64,000 bases of DNA. It comes from Archegozetes longisetosus. Taxonomy: Eukaryota > Arthropoda > Arachnida > Sarcoptiformes > Trhypochthoniidae. The translations under genes were made by a program, and so were the position numbers. The DNA lies in NCBI GenBank assembly GCA_018873245.2, contig JAEMBT020000006.1, positions 10,415,855 through 10,479,854 on the forward strand. Direction: 5' to 3'. A model generated the notes under the pieces. That model did not search any database. It was not told the origin of the DNA and saw only the letters and a program-made list of their open reading frames with translations. Position 1 is the first letter of the stretch. Every line of letters begins with the position of its first letter. This document shows positions 54,125-64,000 of the stretch, one piece after another.

Positions 54125-55045
54125 ATCATTATTAAAGGGCGGAACGTCACTAAAAATCAATATGTGTTAATCATTGTTTAATCATCCAAATTACTCAATA
54201 TTTGCACGAATCATGTAAAAATAAGAAGTTTGAGAGGCATTTGTGCGCCAATATTTTTAAATAATTTTGGGTACGTCAATACTTTTTCAATATTTTTCCA
54301 CTTTAAAAACACTTAAATTTTTAATATTTTCACAAAAATTTTCAATAAAATGCGATTTTACAATGCAATATCGGTTAAATATTTATTGAAGTACGATGCA
54401 ATTAATAAAAGATGTATATTTTATTTCTTAATGAATTACTACAGCGTTTGTAACGATTCTCTGATTCTATAAGATTATAGCATAAAGCAATTGATAGGCG
54501 TGTATAAAATATAAAAATCTCTGATTTCAAAACGATTAAGCAAAATGATTAAGATTCAAAACACCAAAATATAACTATTCAATATCGGAAAACTTCGAAA
54601 TATTGGAAAATTAATTTGTTGAACTAAAATAAATTTTAATAGTAAATATTTACAACATTTCAAAAAATTACCATGTAGAATACTAAATAAGTTGAAGCTT
54701 TGCATAGATGAATGCAATTTTGTTGTAAATAAGTTATCAAGAGAGTTTCGGCATTCGTATTGTTTCATTTTATTTAATTATTCTAAAATTTTTCAATATT
54801 ATTAGATTCTATAAATGCATTTTTAGGTGAATGTCGCCACCGTTTATCGATTATAAAAATTAAAATATGATTATTTTGTAATTATAATGCTGGAACTTTA
54901 TAAAAGTTGAGTTAAAGATTTAAATTTAAATAAATTTGGGTAAAAATCAATATATTTAAAATATATTCCATTCCCCATCAATATTTTCTTAAAATTCATA
55001 AATATAAATTCCGCCCCTTAATCATTATATAATGTGATGTTTGAC
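54125..55045. mobile_element. Non-autonomous element with AGGGGCGGAA inverted ends
   Basis: The left end TATCATTATTAAAGGGCGGA (about 54124) and the minus-strand right end TATAATGATTAAGGGGCGGA (about 55031) form inverted repeats. The interior is about 0.9 kb, AT-rich, non-coding. It ends next to a palindrome AATGTGATGTTTGACGTCAC. Confidence 0.5.
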
Positions 55046-55129
55046 GTCACATTATGTATAGGTTTGTATGTTATAAAATGTAAAAAACATTTTTTAATGA
55101 GATTAGCATGCAATTATATGAAACTTCAC

Positions 55130-55240
55130 ATTACCCGCACCGCATCCGCAACCGCCTTAAATTTCCATATTCACGGCAGAACCGCACCCGCGAATATCCC
55201 GGCGAAACTGCACTCGCGGATATCGGATCACGGGTGCGGA
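55130..55240. repeat. Degenerate GCACCCGC / CGCGGATATC array
   Basis: Repeats of GCACCGCATCCGC, CGCACCCGCGAATATCC and CGCGGATATCGG in a sharply GC-rich island within AT-rich sequence; directly abuts the LTR-like copy at 55247. Similar in style to the GAGCG arrays of the hAT-like MITE. Confidence 0.6.
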
Positions 55241-55246
55241 GTATAT

Positions 55247-55743
55247 TGTAAAGTCTGGATCTTTGATAGGAGCGTGTACGAAATCAATTTTTAAATATAA
55301 GAACTTTATTTATCATAACCACAATACATTTTCACAAGGTTTCATAGGATTTTAATACTGAGAAAAAGAGCGACAAATTTAAGAAAAACACGACATTTTA
55401 TAGGAACAATAAGCGGGTTAAATTAGAAAATGTTTACAATGATAGGCTAAACCTTTTAAGGTCAATAGGACATTTAGCTAGGATTGGGAGATTGTATAAC
55501 GAGGACATGCTTAGGCAGGTTTTAAGAGTTGAGATATGCTTATTCTCAGCTGTCTTCATAACTTGTACAGTTGAGACAAGCATGTGAAGATTTCTTTTGT
55601 ACAAACAAAAAGTAATCTTTAAATCGGTAATAAATGTTGACATATACGGTGAGTTATGAAAATTAGAGTTTAAAAATATAGGTTATTACAAAAGTATTAT
55701 GATATAGGTCTAGTTAAGAAACTAAGACGTTATTAGAATATTA
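55247..55743 (-). mobile_element. Solo-LTR-like element, copy 2 (truncated)
   Basis: Same sequence and orientation as 11133-11635, ending CCAGACTTTACA on the minus strand at 55247 with AATAAAG at about 55305. The U3-like part with the TATA seen in copy 1 is missing here. Confidence 0.6.
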
Positions 55744-56299
55744 GAGGGCGTTTATAATCCAAATGCCATGCATATGATATTTAATTAATGAATTATTTAG
55801 TTATTTTATATCGAAATTCATTGATTTATTAAAGATCAATCATTTCCGATGAGAATTTTTGTGACACCGTCGAACATAATGCTTCTTTCCTCTGTTATCA
55901 TTCACAATTAAATCCCACACCATCGATCTTAAAAAGGATGTATTTGAGAGTCCGCGACAGCACTTGAAAATATGTGAACTTTTGTCACAGCGCTGTTCAT
56001 ATGTTTGACATGGTGGGACTGAAGCAATATTAACATACCGTATTCGATCTAATAATCCCCCTTGGGGATTATTTTTTCAAGGAACCTATAGGTGGGGGAT
56101 TAATAGGTGGTGGGATATAAATAGATAGTTTTCATTATAGTTACATTTTAATAAAAGTCGATAATTTTTATACAAATGTTAATACAAATATGTTCAGTTA
56201 AAAATCAATTTTCTCATCATCATCATAGATTTTTTCATTAGATGTGTCACTTTCAATCTCAAATTCTTTCATTTGTTAAGTCTAAAATTGGGAAATTAT

Positions 56300-56917
56300 G
56301 ATTATTTTGAATATTCTCCTTCTAAAGAGCATTTTTCAGCTTTTTTTTGAATAGAATATTTAACTATTGATTCAGGTATGTTTAAGATTTTGTTTCCTTT
56401 TTGATCATTTGGAATATTTATAACTCTAACATTTATTGTTGCTCCTCTTAAATATAATTATTCATTTGACGTTAAACTTTTTGCTAAAGTGTCTGATATA
56501 CTTTCAAAAAGAGATAAAACATCATCATATTTTTGTAAACCAGTATATATTGGATTATTAAATTCAGGATGTTGAATAATAATATTATATCTATCATTAT
56601 CTTTAATGTTTAAATGTAATGATATTTGTTCAAAAACATCTTCTAGTTCATCTGGATGAATACGAGCTTCTTTAAAATTTAATTTAAAATCAGGTTATGC
56701 TATTTAATATTTTTTATTGTATTTATAGTTAGTTTCTTGAACTTCAAAAATTTCATTTTCATATGTAATTAATACTCTTGCTACATCTATTGAAGTATCG
56801 TCTTTTAAATCATTAACAGCTTTTTTTCTTTATTATATTCTTCTTTTTATGTTTTTATGTATCAAGATGTCTAGACAATCTTTCAACAGATATTTTACAA
56901 ATTTCACAATATGGCAT
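56300..56917 (-). pseudogene. Polinton-like DNA polymerase B N-terminal fragment, stop-ridden
   Basis: From a start at 56917 the minus strand gives a C2H2-like finger (MPYCEICKISVERLSRHL), then after a stop ELEDVFEQISLHLN, IIIQHPEFNNPIYTGL and ATINVRVINIP, aligning in order with the fragment at 8668-8050 (EQLEDVLNEL, LIVTHPELHHPISTGL, FHIQFVAIP). Several in-frame stops and no downstream polymerase motifs. It starts about 105 bp inside the right TIR, back to back with the zinc-ribbon ORF, the same arrangement as at 8668/8746. Confidence 0.65.
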
Positions 56918-57022
56918 TTTTATTTTAAGTAAAAATTTTTATGATTTATTAAGTAAAAGGATTTAAAAAATTTTTTAAGTAAAAATTAATACAAATTATC
57001 AACTTTGTAAATCCTATTAATA

Positions 57023-57347
57023 GTGAAAGTAAAAAATATGTTATTTTTGTAATCAATTTTTATCATATACTAGATGTTCAAAAAATAAATTTAAATCTGA
57101 TGGTTATAATGCAGAATGTAAAAGTTGTCATAATAAATTTAATCATAAAATTGAATGTGAATGTGTGTCAATAATTAATAATTACTATTATAAAACTTAT
57201 TTAAAATTTCTGTCATCAAAAAATTTGCTTATAAAAGAAGTTTATAGTGAGAAGAGTGGTAAAAATATTTTATTTTTTTGTTTTTATGTGAAAAATGGTG
57301 ATATTTTCTTGACTATGTGTAAAAAATTTATGATAAGTATGTCTTAA
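57023..57347 (+). pseudogene. Zinc-ribbon ORF in the right TIR
   Basis: Reads CYFCNQFLSYTRCSKNKFKS, then DGYNAECKSC, KIECEC and NNYYYKTYLKFLSSKN to a TAA at 57347; homologous to the intact protein at 8746-9021. An in-frame TAA lies two codons before the first cysteine and no ATG precedes it, so as a stand-alone gene it lacks a start. Confidence 0.55.
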
Positions 57348-58235
57348 AACCATTATATATTATTAATTTCTTTTTTTTTTATAAAATTTAGTGATTATTT
57401 TGAAAATTTAAGATTTTACAATTCATTCTTTTTTGACCCCAGCTCTCTCGAACCTTTAGGTTTTTAAACGTTAATACATTGAATATCAAAGATATATGTG
57501 AGATATCTACAGTACCTTTGGTACTTAAAATCGAACACTTTCCGGGACGGAAAGGTTAATATCGTTTATTTAACTATTTATCTTTTGAACAGAAAACTTT
57601 CTTACATTCCTTACAAAAGTAATTTTTTTCATCCTTTTTATATTTAGGTTTATCAATTTTATATCCAATTCCAGGAATTAAATCTGCATGTATTTTCATA
57701 TGTAGTTATATGATTTCCGAAGGTATACATTATTCATTCATTTTTATATAGTAAATAAGCAATATTTTAATGTTTTTTAAACACAAAATATTTTATTGTG
57801 ATTTTTACCTATGTACCTTTTTTCTTGTTAAAGATCAACAAAATTCCATATTTTTGGAGAGAAAAAGGTGTTTTTGAGATATTTTCGGGTATTTTCGATA
57901 AATAGGAGGGTATTTTTATTGAGAATAATGAATTTTGTTATGAAAATTGTGATATTTTCATTGTGTACTTTTTTGGGCTCTCCACTTACCTAGTGTATTT
58001 CTGCTTAGAAATGTACAAAAATGTAAAATATTTTATAATCAAGGAATACACGAATTATTTTAGTATAAAATATTAAAAATGCCAATCCTCATCAATCTTA
58101 TTCGCTTTTAGTGCTCCGCACGGGTAGAGACGATTTGTCAATTCGGTTCAAGCTTTCGATTTCAAACCTCTAGAAGATTTGACACGAATGCTCTCGAGTC
58201 CGATTCGAGCCCAAGTCGAGTCTGGGTATGATTCT

Positions 58236-58631
58236 TTATGTCTAGTTTTTCATGTTTACTTATTTACTATCTATTCGTTTTCACGAAAGATACCGACCTA
58301 TAAGTTATTAGGTATTCAAGGAAAACAAATTCTTACCAAAATTTACCAAAAGATAGATATAATATAATAACAAATGTTTTGATTATTGGATAAGCATATT
58401 TTGATTTTGTAATTGATATTACATTATTGATAATCATATTTTTATTGAAAATTTTTTTAGAAAATTTTCCTCAATTCAAATCGATTTAATTGAAAATGAA
58501 GTTTTTTGTCACCTATAAGTATGTTTACTTGTATTTATTGGTTAGAAACTGAATCTAAAACACTTATTTAAAAAATCAAAACACGTGTTGATGTATAGTA
58601 AATAAGTAAACATGAAAAACTAGACATAAAT
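58236..58631. repeat. Inverted repeat pair around about 320 bp
   Basis: TTTATGTCTAGTTTTTCATG plus the following 20 bases at 58236-58275 recurs inverted at 58594-58631 almost without mismatch. No coding sequence between. Probably a small non-autonomous transposon. Confidence 0.6.
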
Positions 58632-58739
58632 GATGTCCTAGTTACTATTGTAATATCGAAATTTTGAAAATTCATAACTCTGCCCACAGAAGGAATTTGG
58701 AGAATCCGATTGCATATTCTTAAATAGTATATTTAGATA

Positions 58740-59700
58740 GAAATTTAGTAAAATTTTGGTGGGTGTGGCTTACTATTTTTGGTGGGCGGGGCTTAAAAGT
58801 GGTCGTACGTGGGCGTGGCTTGAGACTTTTATTTGTCATGTCATGCTGATAATAAATATATAGACATGTAATGGTTTCCCCAGCTTCACACAAAAGTAAA
58901 AGATAACTTAGAAACCATGCATTTTTGTATAAAAGGGGGCCCACTCTACACATCCGTTTGACATTTGAGTCGAAAAAATCTTGTAATCCATTAATATCAG
59001 TTGACTTGAGTCTTCGAGTAGGCTCGATGCGAGCCCAAATCAAATCGATTCGCGGTTTGAACAGACTCGACTCGATTTGTGCGAAGCACTATTCGCTGTC
59101 AGTGATTCCCAGGTTACGCAAATTGGATCTAAGGATTCTGCGGGACTTGGAATCGGATACGTGCCACGCATATCCGAGGAACCAAAGAACGATCATAGCG
59201 TGAGCACATCCGACCATTCTCAGGCCATATTTATACTGACATAAGTAGTACTAGACTGACTCGGCACTGCGTTTGGCTATATCTACCTAGATATATTTTG
59301 TAGCGAAGCGGTGCCGAGACTGAATACGCGCTCAGAGGAGCGTAGGCTCTTCAGCCGAAACCCCAGAGAGCTGAAATCAAGTGGCTGTGTGTTGAGCTAC
59401 CTAAATCATGGATCTCCCAGAGGAAATTGTGTTTTCAACAAAGTAGGAGCGATAGTAGCAACTCCAGAGGGGCTCGATGCCCGAAGAGACTGCAGTCAAC
59501 TTATCACCGGAAACCCTTTGCCTAAGTTTTCAGTGCGGGCTTTATTTTCGGGTACCACCCGAGGCTTCCAACCGCTAGCGGATGCCGTACCAGCATTACG
59601 CGATTCGGAGCACTTAGCCAGGCCTCTTACGAGACCTATCGCCCGCCGGCACAGTGAGGAAGTGGCTCCAGTCGCAATCGCTAGCCTGTTCTGATCCTAC
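58740..59700. other. Repeat-like, partly GC-rich block, unidentified
   Basis: Starts with three spaced copies of a GGGYGKGGCTT motif (58760-58825). From about 58980 base composition rises sharply and long ORFs appear on the plus strand (58925-59203, 59311-59694). The latter encodes 127 residues rich in Arg, Ser and Pro with no motif I recognise. A hairpin CTCGGCACTGCGTT / GCGGTGCCGAG spans 59260-59325. Composition unlike the rest of the window suggests a degenerate mobile element or foreign sequence. Confidence 0.4.
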
Positions 59701-60415
59701 CAAAATCTACTTGCTCTTTGGCTATAACTATTGAACCAATTCATCGATCGACAAAATTCTCTTTATTTTTTCAAGTATTAATAGATCTTGATACTGTATA
59801 ATATTTTATATGTTCCGTTAGGAGACGTGCTTAGACCATTTCAGGCATAATCTCTTCTTTGAACCTCCTCGATTCTTATGGGATCGCTCCAATTTACTTC
59901 CTCTTGACCGTAACAAAGTGTGGTATCGTGATATAAATGATCTCATATAGAGTAATATTGATATGCATCTGATTGTTTTTTGACATCTCTAAAGCTCAAT
60001 CTGTGGTGATCGTAGACAATAAATATTAGTATTATCATTACACTCGTCGCGACCTGTGGGCTCGAGATAGGGTATTATGATTGCTTAAAGGGGCCCCTGG
60101 CCACGACGGCAATTAAATAACTATATAACTCACCGAAAACTTCCTAATTCCTTGTATTTATTAGTATATATCAAATTTCAACTGTATAAAACTTAGTTTT
60201 CGGTAATTTAATCCAATAAATTTAAATAAATAAAATGCTAGGAAAAAAGTGCTGCACTACATGTGAGAAACTCACACACAGGACCAACAAAAATAACAAT
60301 AAGTAAAACATAGTTAATTTTTTGCATAAAGCTTTAGGATTTTTAAAGTATATTTTGTGTTTGTGATTGATCTTAATTGCTGGTAGTAAGTTATTAGTTA
60401 TTATGGTTTATTAGA

Positions 60416-60459
<44 letters not shown>

Positions 60460-60894
60460 ATTCCGTCATTTGACAGGCTTATTTTCTAGTATTATATAAA
60501 GCATTATGTTAAGACAGGTCTATTCTTGTTAATTTTTCAAGAGAAAATTGACATCTTTTATGTTGACTGCTCTCTTGTTAGAGGGTATTATAATTTAATG
60601 AGGTCTTTAAACGGTTAAGATACTAACTTAGCAATTGTAAGGATTCGAGTGTTTTTAAACTTATCCGAAAGCGAAGAGTAATACTGTTTTACAATTATTG
60701 ATAACAAAATGACATCTATTGGTCAGGTTTGTTACGAATAAATGCACATCTTATTCGTGATTCAAATCTCAACAAAACCATTCAGACCATTCTAATCTGA
60801 ATTGATAAATTAGTCTTAATAGTCATTGACTTATTATTAGACTAATTATATATTTAATCAAAATACTTTCAAAGTATGATTAAATTAACTTAAA
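59701..60894. other. Region upstream of the pseudouridine synthase gene
   Basis: No gene seen. It contains a (GA)n microsatellite at 60416-60457. Confidence 0.5.
60416..60457. repeat. (GA)n microsatellite
   Basis: About 20 nearly perfect AG units. Confidence 0.9.
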
Positions 60895-62796
60895 ATGAGT
60901 CTTAATTGTATCTCATATAAAGACTTGAAAACCTGCAGATATTTATTGAAGTTTTCATATATTGGCACCAAATATTGGTAATTCATTAATTTATTATTTA
61001 TTCAATCAATTAAATGATTAATTCTTCTGATTACAGCGGACTTCAGCGAACGTCAGGACGTGACGATACTGAAAAAATTTACGATCAAACTATTCAAACA
61101 GCTATAGAAGTATTATTAATACTATTAATAAAATAACATTTCTTAGGACTTAAACTTAATTAAGACAAGTAAGAGTTGGAATGTTTTCTTAAGAATGCAC
61201 TTCAGGCACAATTGAGACCCGTTTATGGATCCAGGCTATCCTTAAGTAGTCGTACCGATGCTGGTGTTCACGCGTTGGCTAATACAGGTTTGACACAATT
61301 GACTTAATTTGACTTGAATTGACTCAAAACAATAACAATCAAATTATTTAAATAACTCCGAACGATAGCCCACGTCGATTTGACTCATCCATACAATAAC
61401 ACTGTATACAAGCCATCCTTTATCACGGATTCTGTTAATCAACATCTTTTGAGTAATGGACACGAAATTATGTATGTCTTGTTTAGTCTAAACTAAAAAC
61501 TTCCTTTTAATATGTTCTTTTATATATTGATTTGTTTTGAAGGATATTAAACACTCGAATTGTTCCTAATTCGTTTCACTGTCGGGGTAATGCCAAATGG
61601 AGATCATATATCTATAGATTAGCGGTTCTAAATTCAGAGGTAGAACCCAAATGGTGTAATTGTTTAGAATCATTACTGCCTATTTCCGAATTGAACAGAT
61701 GTCACATTATTAGGTATGCCATTATTTTTACTGACGTTTCAATTAATTGCAATATTTCCAATTTTCTATTTGAAAGGCGACCCAATTTTGCTGAAATGGA
61801 ACGAGCCGCTAATCTTTTTAATGGTAGATATGACTTTGCCTCATTTACTCCAAAGTCCACATCCGAGAATGGAGTTGATACAGTCAAAACTATACATAAG
61901 TTTGAATTGAAAGAGTCAAACCAATTAGTTTTAATAAATGACGAAGAAGTTGTCCCTAATATAAGTTTATGGATTTTTCACGTAAAAGCCAAGTCTTTTC
62001 TATACAATCAGGTGAGTGACATCCTATCCAAATTATGCTTCTTTGTCTCATACTTTAATATCAAAGATAAGAAGAATGGTCGGCAGCATAATTGATGTCG
62101 GATTCGGTCATTTGTCTTATGAACACATTAAATGGATGCTCGAGAATCCTTCATATGAAAACTGGAAAGCAAAACAAACATTAGCGCCAGCAAAAGGTAT
62201 CTCATTTAAAGTTACTTTTTAAATATGCAGTCATTTGTCTAAAGCAAAAATTATCTGCAATCACACACACACACACACATTCATATCTCGATTTTATTCG
62301 GTTTGAAGTTAATAATCAGATAATCAATCACTGAATCTCATTATTAGGGCTACCAGTTTGTTGTGATTCCAACTTTTTTCTAGTAAGTAGAAACCGATTG
62401 ACAACTTTAAATCTTAATCGATCTATGACTGTAGACTGTCTAAGTTCAAGTTTGTTCCTAACTTTTTCCTATTTTTATCACAACTTTTTTTTTATACAAC
62501 TTTCACTGTCGAAGTGCACAACAAATTGGTAGCTTTACTCATTATTTTTTACTAACAAAGATTACATTTTTACTAAGATATTAAATATGCAAATCTTTTC
62601 AGGTTTATGGCTAGCAAATGTTAGTTACGACGAAAATGGTGAGTAGTATTCATATGAGTCTTTTTTGGTTATGTTTTATTACATTATGTAAGTGGCATCA
62701 AAATTTTATTTAGATCTACTTTTGAAAGACGATGACGACGATTATCATCCAAATAGTGCTTATATCGATCATAACAGTTTCAGAGATTGTGAATAG
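60895..62796 (+). CDS. PUSL1: tRNA pseudouridine synthase-like protein (TruA family, PUSL1 type), nine exons
   Basis: TruA-family enzymes isomerise uridines in RNA; vertebrate PUSL1 is mitochondrial. Exons: 60895-60977, 61037-61109, 61206-61287, 61369-61471, 61543-61713, 61777-62011, 62067-62196, 62603-62638, 62714-62796. Every junction is GT-AG and in phase, giving 331 residues. Motifs: RYLLKFSYIGTKYCGLQR at the start, LSSRTDAGVHAL with the catalytic Asp, NSFHCRGNAKWRSYIYRL, RYDFASFTP, SFLYNQ-IRRMVGSIIDVG (RNA-binding RxM motif) and LAPAKGLWLANVSYDE near the end. Introns are short (about 55-400 bp). The start is an in-frame ATG; the 16 residues before the conserved YLLKF may serve as part of a targeting region. 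The acidic DDDDD tail is unusual. A (CA)n run lies in intron 7. Confidence 0.93.
62263..62280. repeat. (CA)n microsatellite in PUSL1 intron 7
   Basis: About eight CA units. Confidence 0.85.
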
Positions 62797-62799
62797 ATA

Positions 62800-63509
62800 T
62801 TTATAAATTAAGATTTTTATTCATATTTGTATCAGTGTATAAGCAATACTATTTTATAACCAAAAATTATGAGATTTGTACAACAACATTAAGTTTCATG
62901 AGACTGATTAAATGAATTCAAATTCTAGTTCATAGATCTTTCATTTTTTAGCATAAGATTCCAATTCTGCCCATGAATTTACTCATTCAACAAATCGGTG
63001 AATCCGTTGCAACCTTTGGCAAAAGCTTAAAGATTTAATCTTGAATTCCTTAGAAAACATGACATTACACGCATCCTCTAAAAGAGACAATAAAGTTGAA
63101 AGTTTTTAAGAAGTAGAACGGCCAAAAATTTTTTCTTTTACGTTATTAAAATTTCATGAATTAAATGTTGCGTAAGAAGTTCTCTTAAAATAATGAGTAT
63201 GAAATGAAGAATAAAAATATTCACACTTTGGGATAAATTATACAATTTCTGGTGAAGCGTTAATTACACATATATGGTTTAATAAATTACCTGAGTTTCA
63301 TTGAATCGATTAAATTTATGAAAGTGTTGAGATCATGGTTTATTCATCTGAACAAAACTATAAAACTATGAGCAAACCGATGTTTGCTTAAGTCACTTCC
63401 TTTTTAAAAATCTAAATCATGAATGGTCATTATTGTAAATCACTTCTTTTATAGTTAACTTTGAATGATGATTTAACTTTTCAAATAGTTGCATTATAAA
63501 TTTTTCTAG
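62800..63509. other. Intergenic, nothing recognised
   Basis: AT-rich; includes the 3' UTR of the preceding gene. No motif-bearing ORF. Confidence 0.5.
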
Positions 63510-63767
63510 TACAGTAACATCTCGTTATAGAGAATGGCTGGTGACTGATAATTAACGATCACTACAAAGACATTCCGTTATAAAGGGGTTATTAAATATT
63601 ACAGAGTGTTTCATTGTTATTTTGACATTTTCTATTAATTAATGTGTTTAAAGTGTCAAAATAAAAATGAAACACCTTGAATTTGATGTGTGTCGGGGAC
63701 TGACTATTTCTTTCACTGTAACGAGGACTCACTATAATGAGTTTGACTATGTCGAGGTATTACTGTA
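63510..63767. mobile_element. Pogo-like MITE, 258 bp
   Basis: TACAGTAACATCTCGTTATA at the left and the complement of TACAGTAATACCTCGACATA at the right, TA borders. The interior contains CGTTATAAAGGGG and a short palindromic region (AAAATGAAACACTTT-like). Non-coding. Confidence 0.75.
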
Positions 63768-64000
63768 TTAAGGAAGATAGCCTAAGGGGTCGTAAAGATG
63801 TTCATATTTATTTAGACTCTTCATAATCATGCAATATAAATAGATATGGCAGAATTTACAAACATTTTACTCAATTTAACTTTATATTATGCTTTATTTG
63901 ATTTTAAGATGCGTTTTGATATGGTTTATGGTGACTGCACTCCAACTGTAACTAAATTTTGTTGGAGACCGCACGCAACTCGTCTATTTTTCTTTGTTAT

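Larger units (their letters stand above)
52130..57998. mobile_element. Polinton/Maverick-like element or derivative with 0.97-kb terminal inverted repeats
   Basis: Bases 52130-53097 recur inverted at 57023-57998 with only a few differences (e.g. CCAATGG against CCTTTGG near 52608/57517). The outer ends share ACTAGGTA-GTGGAGAGCC. Long TIRs, a Polinton-type polymerase fragment just inside the right TIR and a zinc-ribbon ORF within each TIR support a Polinton-like origin. At 5.9 kb it is much shorter than a full Polinton (15-20 kb) and no integrase, capsid or protease was seen, so it would be a deleted, non-autonomous derivative. Near-identity of the TIRs suggests recent activity or gene conversion. 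The exact termini and a 6-bp target duplication could not be established. Confidence 0.65.

Overview
This is an AT-rich window of a eukaryotic nuclear genome, and the gene content points to an arthropod. It holds spliced genes with GT-AG introns, a gooseberry/Pax3/7 gene with a Ser50 paired-class homeodomain, a tyrosine decarboxylase (tyramine/octopamine synthesis), ionotropic-receptor (IR) genes and many degraded DNA transposons. Short introns and IR-type receptors would suit a small arthropod such as a mite, but nothing here fixes the order. All exon coordinates below were worked out by hand from reading frame, splice sites and phase.

Layout. 0-9.5 kb: a palindromic repeat, a two-exon gene whose C-terminus resembles a beta/gamma-crystallin-type domain, several MITE-like elements, a broken Polinton/Maverick-type DNA polymerase B gene, a divergent small zinc-ribbon gene and a tRNA-derived SINE. 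9.6-19.3 kb: left arm of a large inverted duplication with a dead IR gene, a Merlin transposon and an orphan copy of the last gooseberry exon. 20.6-25.8 kb: tyrosine decarboxylase (minus). 33.1-40.5 kb: gooseberry/Pax3/7 (plus), head to head with the decarboxylase across about 7 kb without genes. 40.1-51.2 kb: right arm of the duplication, with the real last gooseberry exon, transposon remnants and a second IR gene spoiled by one frameshift. 51.6-51.9 kb: a third IR fragment.

52.1-58.0 kb is bounded by nearly identical inverted repeats of about 0.97 kb. Each repeat carries a copy of the zinc-ribbon ORF; between them lie a Polinton-like polymerase fragment and a compact two-exon gene for a secreted, eight-cysteine, half-granulin-like peptide with its own TATA box and AATAAA. 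58.2-59.7 kb is repetitive and partly GC-rich and unassigned. 60.9-62.8 kb is a complete nine-exon tRNA pseudouridine synthase-like gene (PUSL1 type). The window ends with a pogo-like MITE.

The intact host genes are tyrosine decarboxylase, gooseberry/Pax3/7, PUSL1-like, and probably the crystallin-like and granulin-like genes. They do not form a pathway. The main points of interest are the inverted duplication flanking the decarboxylase-gooseberry pair, and the Polinton-like element with a possible host-type secreted cargo gene.
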